This document shows, one piece after another, positions 34,817-46,699 of a stretch of DNA of 64,000 nt. Under the pieces are notes generated by a model, which did no database searches, was not told where the DNA came from, and saw only the letters and a program-made list of their open reading frames with translations. The first letter of the stretch is position 1. Each line of letters starts with the position of its first letter. A program made the translations under genes and the position numbers. This stretch comes from Dryococelus australis (taxonomy: Eukaryota > Arthropoda > Insecta > Phasmatodea > Phasmatidae), in contig CM057009.1 in NCBI GenBank assembly GCA_029891345.1, forward strand, positions 291,286,966 through 291,350,965, in the 5' to 3' direction.

Positions 34817-35741
34817 GAACTGACACAGAAACTATGATTTTCGTTTTAAAGTTGCAATGGAGGTTACATGAAGCCTCGACAATTTTACTCGCGAAACCTC
34901 AAGCTACAAGAAAAAATATCGAGAGTTTCCATATTTCTATACGTACGAATATTAATTCCATTTTTCTCGATCTCAGACAGCGTTTCCGTATTTAAGCCAC
35001 ATATTCTCTGAACAGTCAATGATTTTACAGATATTTTTAAGAGTGTACTACAGACTTATTCCTCGGCCAGTGATTTCGTCGTTTTACTTACTGCGTTGTG
35101 GATTTCCATTCTTCTCTTCTCAGAGAGTTTATCAAGTTTCAAAGTCGACCTAGTCCACGCATCTTTTCTACAACTCCTTTTCCAATCCAAAAGAACAATC
35201 GACAAAAATATGCGTTGAAAAGTCATCTGGAAGTGAGTGTGCTACAACATCCGGATAAAAGCTGCAGATAAGGTGATAAAGTTCCTCAAAAAAATTTAGG
35301 CAGACAGGAATGAGAGTATCTGTAAATCAGCAGCAGAGTACCAGGAATTGTCAGCGAAACGTTTTAGCAATTTCCGTAAGCTTGAAGGATCAATCAATAG
35401 CTACCTAGAAATTTGATACGGAAAGTGGACGACTGAGATCTCTGCTACACTTTTTTACTGCCACTTGGGTTCTTTTTTGTGCTGGCGCCGTGTTAAACTT
35501 GCCTTTATCCAGTTAACATTTCGATACTTTCCTCCCGCCAGTAAATGTTGTTAGTGTATTCTTCCTTTGACTTTCGCTCCCCCCCTGGAGGCACGGGGTT
35601 TTTCTATTTTACATTTCTGGCTGCGGGCCAAGGAAAGCTGCGTTCGGCCGGCAGTCTTATTGCGAGACATCTGTGTCCGGGTTTCCGCATGGCATCACTA
35701 CCTCGACACCCAGCAGTGTATTCATCTGCGGCGTGTGATGA
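34817..35741. other. unassigned
   Basis: 35540-35740 is GC-rich with open frames on both strands but no recognised domain. Confidence 0.3.
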
Positions 35742-36015
35742 TGAGAGACCCGAGAATTTCGCGGGTTTATTTCTAGACAAGTTGGAACTCACACACATGT
35801 ACGCTCATGTTAGTTTTGTAATTGGTCGACGTGTCGTTTGACACCTCCTGAAGATAAATGAGACAATAAAAAACATGCAATAAATTGTGCGCCCAACCAC
35901 CGCATTTTACTACCACAACAATCAACCAATAAACAGTTGATATCTGTATGAGAGTATATAAGACTGTGAAGTCTAGCCTACAGGTCATTGAACTCGCGAA
36001 TTTTTCGGGTTTCTA
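35742..36015. mobile_element. hAT-like MITE N4, inverted
   Basis: GAGAGACCCGAGAATTTCGCG to CGAATTTTTCGGGTTTCTA. The core is the inverse of 21596 and 27003 (CACCTCCTGAAGATAAATGA, CAACAATCAACCAATAAAC). Flanks GTGATGAT and GTGAAGAT agree at 7 of 8. Confidence 0.82.
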
Positions 36016-36025
36016 GTGAAGATTA

Positions 36026-36345
36026 ATAGGGATGTGAAAAAATTAGCAATGTCAATGACCTGTGGACTAGACTCAAGAGTTCTGTGTACTTGCTTGCTAT
36101 TACTAGAGACCTGGAGAATTCGCGGATGCATTTTGAGACACTCTAGAATTCAAAACTGGTGTATTTATATAACGTTAACCATTGGTTCATACAGTGTTTA
36201 ACATCTCGTGGAGAACGTTGGCCCAATCGTCGCCTTCCACTGTGACAGCAGACAACCAGTGTGCAGTTAATATCGGCTCATTTGTAAATAAGACTTTAGA
36301 GTCTCACCTACAGGTCATTGAACTCGCTGATTTTTCAGGTCTCTA
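36026..36345. mobile_element. hAT-like MITE N5 (36104-36345) in a truncated N3-like copy
   Basis: 36026-36103 begins TAGGGATGTGAAAAAATTAGC and GTGGACTAGACTC like N3. It is cut by an N5 element of 242 bp, TAGAGACCTGGAGAATTCGC to CTGATTTTTCAGGTCTCTA, with flanks GCTATTAC and ACTATTAC (7 of 8). N5 here is the inverse of 22456. Confidence 0.82.
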
Positions 36346-36539
36346 ACTATTACATTAGAAGGCGATAATTTGGCCTGCATTATTAACCCACTTTACTTGA
36401 AAATGTAGGCTTATGCAATCATTGAAATGTCTGTCTGGTTGTATACCATTCACCCCCTAAAATGTTTAATTTTTTTTTAAGATAGAACAAATTGAATAAT
36501 ATATCTTTTACTTAGTATATCGGAAACATCTTAACATAT

Positions 36540-36841
36540 TCCCGCCAAATTTGCCGGGAAAATATTTCAGGACAAGTTGTGTTCCAACACAATTTAGTTC
36601 AGAACCACTTTCGTGATAGGATCATTTGAATTGTTATGCATTTCATGGGTTTTCCCACGATTCGCAGATGGTCAGTATCGGAGAAACTTAATTCTGATTG
36701 GCTCACCCATATAACAGACCGTCTTCACACAAATGAAAGTGACCAGTAGTCAAATATAGACTGCGAGTATGCACATAGGATATTGAAGTATAGTCTCGGC
36801 GTAAAGCTTTTCGCAAAAAAAAAAAAAAACAGGTGGCCCTA
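36540..36841. mobile_element. hAT-like MITE N1, worn
   Basis: The core AACCACTTTCGTGATAGGATC and GGATATTGAAGTATAGTCTC matches 25891. The right end TTTTCGCAAAA...CAGGTGGCCCTA carries an expanded A run. The left end is degraded. Confidence 0.75.
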
Positions 36842-37203
36842 CAAATAAGTAATACTATGGTACACCATTTAAACTTATATTATATAAATGCACATAGAAC
36901 TTCGGAAACTCGCCTACAGATCATTTACATCGCAAGCTTCTTGCATCTTTAACAAAGTTATTAAGATGTCTGAAATACGCGAAATATTCTGCATTTGTTG
37001 AAATAAATAAAAAATATTAATCTCAGAACGTTATAATCGGTATATTATTAGAATCGGCAAACATTAAGACGAATTAAAAATGAAAAATGCTCAATAATTG
37101 TTAGAAGCGTTTATAACCGATTACGGGAGTATGTTTTTGAGGTTAACATCTGTTTGCATTCAGTAACCAACACAAACGTGATCAAACATGGCATTAGAAT
37201 GGC
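36842..37203. other. unassigned, left flank of the Polinton
   Basis: AT-rich, no supported feature. Confidence 0.3.
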
Positions 37204-37275
37204 GGGGGGGGGGGGTATCACCTTACTTTTGATTAATCGGATTAACCCTTTGATATCAAGAGGGTTAATCCTTAT

Positions 37276-37673
37276 GCCCCCTCGCTACTAGTATTTCCAA
37301 CCCTTTTAATGAGAGCATTTTTTCCATAAACTCTGTCTCTTCTGGCATTCTATTTAAGTTAATTTAATTTAATGCATGCAATAATTCTTGAATTTTTACT
37401 TCTCTGTCGCAAGGGTTTTTTACGTCTCTCTTGGTTTTTACCTTAATCTTCGTAGTTAAGACGAGCTCTAAGTACATTTATGGAGGTAGTCATGGCCCCA
37501 AAGTGCAGGCCATGGCTGCCCAATCCTTCTTTGCCTCGATGCATGTCTCTTTGCATGATTTTTCCTAGTAAGCGTAAGGGGTTAGCCCTGAGACGCAATA
37601 AAATCCCGTCCTACCTTCCGGCCTTAACTTCACTACACACTTAGAATAAGGTAACTGAGAAAAAATAAATAAA
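37276..37673 (+). mobile_element. retroposon insertion in the left TIR
   Basis: It is flanked by an exact 13 bp duplication GGTTAATCCTTAT (37263-37275 and 37674-37686). It ends in an A-rich tail (GAAAAAATAAATAAA) and is absent from the matching place in the right TIR. Tail plus a long duplication indicate LINE-type target-primed insertion. No frame or Pol III box is recognised, so a 5'-truncated LINE end or a SINE are both possible. Confidence 0.75.
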
Positions 37674-39559
37674 GGTTAATCCTTATTCAGATATTAATCC
37701 GATCAATAAATTCTTAATACTTAATCCTAATCCAATTAAATTGGGTATATTTGATCAAAGAAATCTGATCAAATAAACTTGATGAAAAAGTTTGATCAAA
37801 TTACTTTGGTGAAATTTTTTTGTGTGTGTGGGTATACTTTATTTTCTTTCTTTATTTTTGGGTACGATGTTGACGCTGTAGTGACTTGGAGGCGATGACC
37901 AAAGTGGTGGGTTTCAATGTTGCTATGTAGGGGTTGAGTTGAGTGCAAGAGTGTGCTGTCATTTTTCTTATTTTTTCTAATTGTGATGTGTTTGTAGGGA
38001 TGTTGGTAGTAGATAGGCGATTTTAACGAATATATTTTACACACGAGAGAAATTCAGAGCCTTTTAACGAGTTGTACGCATGAATAAATTAAATGCATCG
38101 AATAGCAAATTTCAAACGACTATGTGAATAATAAGTGCAATTACTCCAGTATGGAATTAAACATAGTGTGAATCTTGAGCTTAGAAATATAATTTACAAG
38201 AGAGAGAATTTTAACTACGTGAATAACATTAAAATTACCTGACTTACTAAATTAATTAATTAACTATCTACAACAAAATTTCCCTGTAAATTACTTTAAT
38301 TAAACGAATGTCTTCCTAAACACATTTAAAGTTTACACATACAATTACACGTATCTTACATGATTCATCCTAGTGAATGATATCTTACGGCAAATAAAAA
38401 ACTCTGAATACGATTTAAACCAGACAGAATCACGTATCTGAAATGATATTAAAATAAGTCCGTTCGATGTATGAATGAGTAGTACTTACGTCGAGCTGTG
38501 AGACTGGCGAGGAGGAAGTTTAGAAACGTAATCCACACATTAAAATTAATTAATTGATTAACACGTATAATAAATTGCACCTCTCCCAAAACACGTTTGT
38601 CCGGCTGCGAGAAGGAATGACGTTAGTATTTGATTTGCGGAGACTTATCAGCTTTTATGTGAAGCGCGGTCGACGTCCATCCACCTCGGAGGATGGTGAA
38701 AGAATGGCGTCAGTGAACGGGCGCAAATTATATACTTGGTGCTTGCGGGCGAGTTGAAATAACGGCAAAAAAACTCTGAATACGTTTTACACACTTCTCA
38801 TATGCATCGTGAATTATATTTAGAAAAAATGTATCCCTGCCAAGCACTGCATGCAATTTAATTAGCGATACCCACATACACTGATTTAGCACTTCCTGGA
38901 CATACAAATATTTTCCAAACTCGCATTTTGAATTTTAAACACACACAATAGAAATGGCATCAGGAGATCTCCGAATACAACCTACGATTTAAAGCAGACA
39001 CAATAGCGTACATCTATTCTGATAAGTAAAATATATAACGATCTATCAAGAAACTAATTAACGATAAAAAATCTTACCTCAAATGATTTGATTCAAAATA
39101 ATCAACTTGCTCCGAAGCATAGAGCTTAATCCCACATCACTTTATATATAATGGAAAAAATGCACAAATATCCTAGAAGAGAAAACTATCTTTAAAATAA
39201 GGGACGTACTACAATTTTTTCCCATAACGTGTGGTAAATAGAGCGCACTTGTTAACACAAACTGTTTTTTGTAACTGCTAGGAATTTTCACAGACAGAGC
39301 TCAAAAATGTGATTTGAAAATCTTATCGCAATATTGACTTAACACATGAAAAAAGTTTTCCAATAAATTAAAAAAATATTCCACACTATAGTTTACGAAT
39401 ACTGTGAACGAGATATGAACACCGGAGCAAATAATATCGCTTAACGAAAATCGCGGCTAGCACTAGAGATGAAGGCAGGTGCGATGGTCGCCGGTCTGTA
39501 CTTACAGTAATCCGCGATCGTGGCCTCGTAGAACCACCAACTGTCTACCTGCCCGGTGA

Positions 39560-39563
<4 letters not shown>

Positions 39564-39609
<46 letters not shown>
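39564..39609. repeat. (GA)n microsatellite in the left TIR
   Basis: About 23 GA units. The mirrored position in the right TIR (near 53270) has only a short imperfect GA-like stretch, so the array changed in one arm after insertion. Confidence 0.9.
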
Positions 39610-39611
<2 letters not shown>

Positions 39612-39682
39612 TTGGGTATACATCCATCTATTCGAAGTGTTGATGACCAACTGAAGATGGCGCCGAGTGTCCAGAGAGCTTC

Positions 39683-40118
39683 AGATCTGGGCCTGCCTGC
39701 TTGTAGCCACTCCCTCCCACCTTCACCACTCGCCACACTGCTACCCTGGGCTGCCTGTGGTTGTCAATTTTTCGTCCATGTAGCAAGATGTCGTTAACTG
39801 CCTAGTTGTGTTCAGATCTGGGCCTGCCTGCTTGTAGCCACTCCCTCCCACCTTCACCACTCGCCACACTGCTACCCTGGGCTGCCTGTGGTTGTCAATT
39901 TTTCGTCCATGTAGCAAGATGTCGTTAACTGCCTAGTTGTGTTCAGATCTGGGCCCTGCCTGCTTGTAGCCACCCCATCCCACCTTCACCACTCGCCACA
40001 CTGCTACCCTGGGCTGCCTGTGGTTGTCAATTTTTCGTCCATGTAGCAAGATGTCGTTAACTGCCTAGTTGTGTTCAGATCGGGGCCCTGCCTGCTTGTA
40101 GCCACCCCATCCCACCAC
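39683..40118. repeat. 131 bp tandem repeat, about 3.3 units
   Basis: Units start with AGATCTGGGCCTGCCTGC at 39683, 39814, 39945 and 40077. They contain CACTGCTACCCTGGGCTGCC and ATGTAGCAAGATGTCGTTAA. The right TIR holds only about 1.3 units (53030-53195, inverted), so the left array expanded or the right contracted. Confidence 0.95.
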
Positions 40119-41366
40119 CATGTATGTAAAAAGAGTAACACCCCCAAATAAATAAATGATCTTCACACAACCAATGTATAAAGTTAGGACCACTGGTTGA
40201 TAAAGTAATACATTATATTTTATTTTTGCGACAACATTAACTCACTCACTCATTTCTCTAAGAAATTTGTTTACGAACTTACATATCTACAGTTTGGAGA
40301 TAATGAAACACACATTCACTTTGAAATACACTTTTGATATATCACATTTTTCTAAGAAATACAATATTTATTTACATAAAAAATACACATTCATCTTAAA
40401 AATATTTATTTATATACAGAAAAAACACTCAATATTCTTTTCTGAGAACGAGGTTGGTAACATTAGGTTGATGTTGAAGGAAGTCGAATTCGTTACTCTC
40501 AAATCTGTGAGAAGTTGTTATTCACAGCGTATTCTAGATGAGGTGTTGTCTTTCTAGCTGTTAGAATGGCTTTCTGTGTGTTAGAATTTCAGATTAGTAA
40601 TTTTAATACACTATATTTCAGTTGATTGTTTCACTCTTGATACGGCTGACAGTATAATTTACTCGTAGATGCTATTGTGCCATTTAAATAACTCATTAAC
40701 GGTATTGCAGAGCTGGATTTATTATGGTAATGAGTGAAGTGTTCCGGAAAAAAAAACTAGTCCGGAATTCTATGATATTACACAGAGATACACCAGCCAA
40801 TTGAATGAAGTGCTGAAATACAAGAAGTGTAAAGTTTGTGGAGGAAATTGACAAACACATCATATTGATATGAGGCAAGGCTCGCAGTTCAGAATCTCTA
40901 CACACATTCTAGGTTTCGTGGAATAGGAAATTTACAGATTTCCAAATGTATTGAAACCTTGTTGCAAAAATATTGATCTGTGTATTGACGCGAGTGAAGA
41001 GATTCGAGCGGCTCTTGAAAACGGGGATCTTGAGAGCCGATGAGCGTGAAGCGAGGCGAGTAATGAAGCAGCGTCGGATTACAAACCTTTTATCGCTAAT
41101 AAACATGGATTATTTACCACCAGCGGTGAACGGCCGGTATTGGCACCCATGTATACTCATTTTTTAAGATGTAAAGTCCACTTACTTCTACGAGCACTAA
41201 ACTCCCCAAGCCTGGTTATAAAGTAAGGTACAATGTTATAGTCATAAAGTTCACCAACATCGGATGGGTGTAGGACAGGGAGGGAATTACTTGGAAAATA
41301 ACAGTTTTGCGTAACGTCTTACTCCGCCATGAGGGATTTCAAGTAATTACCCGCTACAGAAACGGA
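40119..41366. other. Polinton interior, no recognised gene
   Basis: AT-rich sequence. At 40987-41085 a SINE-1 3' fragment (minus; GAGCGGCTCTTGAAAACG, GATCTTGAGAGCCGATGAG) marks a later insertion. Confidence 0.5.
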
Positions 41367-41795
41367 TTATAAAACTTGTCGGGGTGATGCCATTAATAAG
41401 CTTAATAAAGGGACTTTACACTTCTCGAAAAAACAAGAGACATACGCATCACTGTCAAGCCTGTCAGTTAACCTGCCGGCGAACATGCTAGCCAGTACCT
41501 CATATCTAAGATTGAATGACGAAAGTTTCACAGAAGCTGGAGACATGGAACTCAAGTTACTTTTCATCCCTGAATTAACATATAGAATATTTGGAGATAA
41601 TTCAGTCTGCGGAGCTGGAAACGTTAACTGCAGAGCTAACTGCGGAGCTGGCTGTGGAGCAGATTGTGGAGCTGTCTGAAGAGAAAAGTGGTGACCTAAC
41701 TGCGGAGCTGACTGAGGAGCAGATTGTGGAGCTGTCTGAAGGGAAAAGTGGTGAGCTAACTGAGGAGCTGTCTGAGGATATGGTGGTGTTTGCAT
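41367..41795 (-). pseudogene. Polinton relic: Gln/Pro/Ala-rich repeat protein region
   Basis: The minus strand has a frame of about 140 codons whose first part is built from PQTAPQ/PQSAPQLGHH-like repeats, encoded by a 60 bp tandem unit (starts 41641, 41701, 41761). The plus strand is also open and would give an acidic EEQIVELSE-type repeat. Minus agrees with the capsid-side genes. No homologue recognised. It may be a structural or low-complexity protein of the element, or repeat-driven openness only. Confidence 0.35.
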
Positions 41796-42566
41796 AGAAT
41801 CAGTGTTACAACATCTACCATCTCTCTTTAAAATATCGCTCCGTATAAATTGTCTCTGGCAAAAATCACTCTGAAACTGCTTAATTTTTTCATTTCACAG
41901 CTTGTACTTTCATGTCGTCGTAAGTTATGCAGAACTGTAAATTCTTAACCTCAGACGCGACGCAGCAAAGACATCATTTCTTCCATAATATTCAAAGATT
42001 AGAATGAAACTGCAAAGCTTACGCCTTTTATATGTAGTTATAAGCAAATCTAGGAAGAAATTGATTACATCATTCGTTTTAAACACAATATGTCTGAATT
42101 GTAGAAGGTGTTAAACATGCATTTTTAAACATAGGATGTTTGAATCCTAGAATGTAAGTTTAAATAATTTTATGTATTAAATCGCTTTCAAATTACTAAA
42201 GGTTTATTTAATCATTATCCCGCATACAAACCTTTATGTGCAAACAAATTTAGATTTGAATGTTAAATGCTTGCAAACAAAATTTACGTAACATTTAATT
42301 GTCAGAATATGGGAATATTACAAGGCATGCATTCGTAAAGTCGCTAAAACAGAGAAAAATAGTTTCAAACCATTTATATCGATACATTTGCTCACAGAAT
42401 ACATTTTCTCATCACTGTATGTTCACAAAAACATTTTTTTACATCATATCTTTTCCATTCTCTCATTGGTAATATTTATAGTATTTATATCTGTTTTATT
42501 GTTATAATTTTTTGTGTATTTGGGTGCAGGTAATATTATATATTCTGGTAAATCGGGAAAAGTTTC

Positions 42567-42779
42567 TTAAAAGTGCGAATACACTTCTTCGATGCTCGCT
42601 GGTAAACTTGTATTCGGACACATATGGTATATAGGACATTTCTTCAGATCTGGACGAGGTATTAAATTATTAAATTTTTCACCCTCTAAGGGACATTGGA
42701 TATTTTTTATATGAAACAGCCTGTCGCATATCCCTCCAAAATGATGTATTATTCCGTTAAACAAACAAGAGTAATTCAC
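42567..42779 (-). pseudogene. Polinton relic: unassigned small protein
   Basis: A minus-strand frame of about 70 codons with cysteines and a CPLEGEKFNNLIPRPDLKKCP-like core. It lies on the capsid-side strand. Not recognised, and possibly chance. Confidence 0.25.
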
Positions 42780-43199
42780 ACTGTGTGTCCAGGGGTGACA
42801 GAGATGTAAATAGCAGCTGGGTGGAAGAAAGACATGTTTATAGTAGGAATGTCACAAAGATACTAAAACTATTTCTTTTCAAACAAAGTCGAAATGATTT
42901 ACTCCAACGTGCTAATAACTTGCTAATATTCAATTTACATATGGATTTGTGTATACACGAGCATGTAACTTCGTTCTTGTCTTGTTGATCCATCTTTATG
43001 CAGTAGTGGATTACATACAAGCAAATACGTTTTATACTAAATTTCACTCAGTCTAAATAATGCCACATGACTCAACTAATATCCACAGGTGATTCGGGAG
43101 GAGAATCATAAGAGTTTATTTCATCCCAGTCATCTATCATCGCCAAAGTTAGCATTAATTTTTAGTTTTCCTCTGCAGAGAAAAATGTTTAATTAGATC

Positions 43200-44800
43200 C
43201 ATTTATTTTATGTAATTGTTTGAACGAGGGGCAATTATATTGTTTTTGAATATATATTACTTTCCCATTATACACAATTTCGAAAATATATTTTTACTCA
43301 ACTCCACCTACATATATTTCACAATTATTTAAGTAATGTTTGCCAATATCTTCAATATTATCAAACTCTATACATCCACTTTCCCATTCTACACTGTGGT
43401 GATAGTTAGTAACCCATCTTTGTTATGTTATATTTAGGAGTTAGATATTTCCAGTCAAATGGTGATTTGAAGTTGACTACAGTTGTATGATCTTCCACAT
43501 CAGTGATACCTAATTTTTTTTATTATAATTTTTTCCTGCAGACTGAAATCCTCCCACATTGCAAAACATATCGCTGTAGCCATGGTTTGGAGCCTACTAA
43601 CTTAATTCATTATTTACACCAGCTCATCTCTTACATTGTAACTCACTAATATATTGTGAATTATTAGAGCGTAAGCTTGCATATTTGCTGGAATTGGTAG
43701 ATTTGAAATAATTTCAATTTGTGAATCAGTCATGCCATTGGTAATTCTGTCGCCCTGTTTGCTTACATAAATCACAAATAACGTTCCTCTGGTTTTAAAT
43801 GATTATGGTTCCAGGATCGGTGAACAGATTTTGATGTGATATGTTCCCTGAAACTTTGTGTACATATCATATGAAATAAGGAATTCCCCATTGGCAAAGT
43901 TCATATTTAAATCCATATAGGGGTAAGCTTAACTGTTTAGATACAATTTAATATTCTGCATATCACTATTATCGAATATTGATATGTCAGTTTTAAATTG
44001 TTTGTCGATTTACTGAAAACAAATGACAACATATCTAGGTTTTTCTGACAAAAAACTTGATTTGATATTCCAAATGACATTTTGTGATGTTGACAATGTT
44101 GGAAAAACCTCTAAAACCCACAATCTGAATGTAATGTCTAGATATTTCCCTTTTTCGATAAATTTTAAACAACTGTACACAATTATGAGTGTTAATTTCA
44201 GTATGCGACATCAACCATTCCACACTGCTTAATTCAAATATTACACCTTCCTTGTTATTAGCTGTATTGTATACAGCATTCATATGTGTTTTGCCAAATA
44301 GAATAACTAATTCTTGTTTAGCATTTAATATTACATGTTTGTAGTCTTCAGCAAAGCCCAAAACCATACTTAACGGTATAATATCGTCGTATTTTCCACC
44401 TGGGTTTATTTATAGCGAGTAATCACTAGAATTGTTCCACACAGCCATAAGATCTGTATAAATATCATTGCAGTTCCTGAGAGATAGTTCTTTATCGTGG
44501 AGGTAATACCATCATCTCATGTTTGATCGATATTCACTCTGTTTAGCATATATGCGATTCTGTCTATTTAATTAAGTATTCCATTTCTTACTATTTTCGT
44601 AGTTGCTAGATTACTTGCATCGGCTGTCTTTTTAATTGTTCCTCTAAACCTTAAACTTGATTTCGATGGTAATGTGAAAATTTAATTATTTTTTATTGCA
44701 ATCCTTATTTCCAAAGGAACCGTGTATGGAACTGCTCGGAATGGTTCATACACATGTATTTCTGTACTGGTGATTGCATTTTCTTAGCTGATCGGTTCTT
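43200..44800 (-). pseudogene. Polinton relic: probable major capsid protein
   Basis: The best-preserved stretch (44035-44367) includes VILNAKQELVILFG followed by a VEWLMSHTEI block. These recall the C-terminal half of the double-jelly-roll major capsid protein of insect Mavericks (I recall NAKHELVLIRS and a QWRIPHV-type motif from the family). Position and strand next to the penton-like relic agree. The limits are rough, the region is broken, and the call is from motif memory. Confidence 0.5.
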
Positions 44801-44814
44801 CAACATTAAGTATG

Positions 44815-45024
44815 TCATCCATTTCTATTAACAGTATATCCTAATTCTTTTAAGTACAATTTGTTGCCTCGTGTTAACTTCATGGGCATCTTATTTGAAG
44901 TGAGTGTTTTATGCTTGCGTTTACATCTTTTTATACTTCCTTTCTTCAAAATACGTTCCTTAGTGACATACTTTGTCCGAATTTTATATTGTATACAATA
45001 ACCCATTATGATTGTAATGCGCAT
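44815..45024 (-). pseudogene. Polinton relic: small basic protein
   Basis: A Lys/Arg-rich stretch ending with MKLTRGNKLYLKELGYTVN. Short basic proteins with a KLT..N..FLKSLGF-like motif sit beside the capsid genes in many Mavericks; their role is unknown. Assignment by resemblance only. Confidence 0.4.
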
Positions 45025-45344
45025 CAGAATGCAACAGTTTATTTAACATTTTAAATGTAAATGAACAGTAATTTCTTTGTTTCTAAAATTAATAAGTTTA
45101 CCTTCTTGATCGACAAATGTAACAACTATTTCATCAACGCTATTCACTATTACTGGAAGATATATCAATATATTAGGTTTTTCAATTATATTATATCCTG
45201 GAGCTACAGCACACCTGAATTAATATATTGTATTTGTCGTTTTCCATTCAAATATGAACTACCTACAATATTAACATTTGTACGACATACAGTTACCGAT
45301 AATATATTAACCTCTTTTGATGATTCGTGTAATTGATTTGCTGG

Positions 45345-45770
45345 CTATACTCTCCGTTCATAACCCAACATATTTACAATTGAATTGTCTTCCGAGAAAT
45401 CAATATCGATGTTACTATACAATGCACTAGTTAACGTATTTGGATTTCCATGTAATCGGAAATGTACATAGTCAAGTAATACCACTTTAATGAATGTTTC
45501 AACGTCATCCAACTTATAAGATCCTACCAGTATCACAATCTTGTATGTTTTTTCACCAATATTAGCTGCAAATAATTGGTTATGCATATCAATGTTTAGT
45601 ATTCTGCTGTAAGTAACGAATTCTATTAGACTTATTTGCTATTCTCCATCTAACTCCAATGCAGGGAAATATATCGCTTGCAACTGCGACGAATTACCAC
45701 TTAATATCAACATAATTGATATATTAGTAATATGTTTTACAATTACACATACTTGTATACCCTATTTATA
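45345..45770 (-). pseudogene. Polinton relic: probable penton (minor capsid) protein
   Basis: The minus-strand product includes GSYKLDDVETFIKVVL, HGNPNTLTSALYSNIDIDF and SIVNMLGYERRV. Insect Maverick minor capsid proteins share GSYEIEDIN, a NNNTLKS.I.....IDF and SIG.LLGF run, so the match in order and spacing is good. In the family it forms the vertex of the virion. The copy is inert and broken. Confidence 0.6.
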
Positions 45771-46299
45771 GCCAAAAAATGTAAACATAAATGTCCACAG
45801 TGTATTGTATTTGGTAATTACTTAATTTTCAAATTATAATGTCTTAATTGTGTTGTTTTTTGAAAAATCACACATTTTAATTGGAGGATGTAAATCGCCA
45901 CCGAAACTGTCATAATACAATGATTGATTTACATTTTTAATTAATTCAGCCAATGTGTTCCTTCATTTTGTTTCTAATCTAAATTAACAATCATACATTC
46001 ACAAATATTTGGTTTCTATGGTTAATTGTCTCTCATATACACACCTCAAAAAAAGAGAATATCCAGTTTCTTTTCAAATACATTAATATATTTATTTGTT
46101 AATGCACGTTTTGGAAGATTATTTACGACTTTCTGCATGTTTTGCCACATTTTGAGTATTTTCGTCCTTGTCCAACTTTATAAGGTTTCAAATACATTCC
46201 TTTACCTTTTGATTTAACTGCTCTTCTAATTGCTTAAACCCCTCTGAGGATTGATCCAAGAGCTGTTAATGCAGGAATTAGGAATGGAAAGATTCCTCC

Positions 46300-46691
46300 T
46301 TTCTTTGTTTTTCGTTTGGTTTTACATTTTAGGCCCATGCCTCTCTTCACCTTCGCACACAAAACTTTATCAACAACCCAAGCTCCAAGCTTTTCACCTG
46401 TAGATGTAGATGTATTCTTCCTTATATTTGTACTTTATCGGATAAAGTTGTATCCACTAAATGTCTTTCTTTCAAATTGTTTGTTCAATCGTAAACTATA
46501 TCATGTTCTTTACATGCATTATCGAAAGAGTTTATTCCTTTATCGTTCCATGCCAAACATTTTGCAAGTTTACTACTTGGTCCACAATAATTGTATTTTG
46601 GTAAATGTAGTTCAAATGGTAATTTATTAATCAATGTATTCAATACATTACATCCTATTTTGATACTTTTAGTATGAGCCATTGTTTTCAA
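46300..46691 (-). pseudogene. Polinton relic: phospholipase A2-like protein
   Basis: On the minus strand, NYCGPSSKLAKCLAW resembles the calcium-binding loop (YxGPG) and DNACKEHDIVYD the catalytic His-Asp helix of PLA2, in the order and spacing seen in parvovirus-type and Maverick/adintovirus PLA2 domains. In viruses the domain helps membrane escape. Rest of the protein is unclear and the copy is broken. Confidence 0.7.
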
Positions 46692-46699
46692 CTAAATGA

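Larger units (their letters stand above)
37204..40118. repeat. left terminal inverted repeat of the Polinton
   Basis: It is mirrored by 53013-55262. Shared landmarks are GATTAATCGGATTAACCC near the edge, CACCTCTCCCAAAACACG at 38579, CACTGCATGCAATTTAATTA near 38848, and AATCGCGGCTAGCACTAGAGAT at 39449. At 2.9 kb it is longer than the right copy. The excess is explained by a 398 bp insertion with its 13 bp duplication and about two extra 131 bp tandem units. Typical Polinton TIRs are a few hundred bp to about 1 kb, so this is unusually long. Confidence 0.88.

Noticed and set aside
38554-38757. possible gene in the Polinton TIR, mirrored at 53995-54207
   Set aside because: Both frames come from the same inverted repeat, and the similarity (MTLV.DLRR) follows from DNA homology. 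Product length and ends differ and no family is recognised.
39441-39736. Ser/Leu-repeat frames
   Set aside because: They are translations of the GA microsatellite in the left TIR. The same holds for 55369-55848.
41591-41797. acidic EEQIVELSE repeat protein on the plus strand
   Set aside because: It is opposite to the capsid-side gene direction and is equally explained by the 60 bp tandem unit; the minus reading is listed at low confidence instead.
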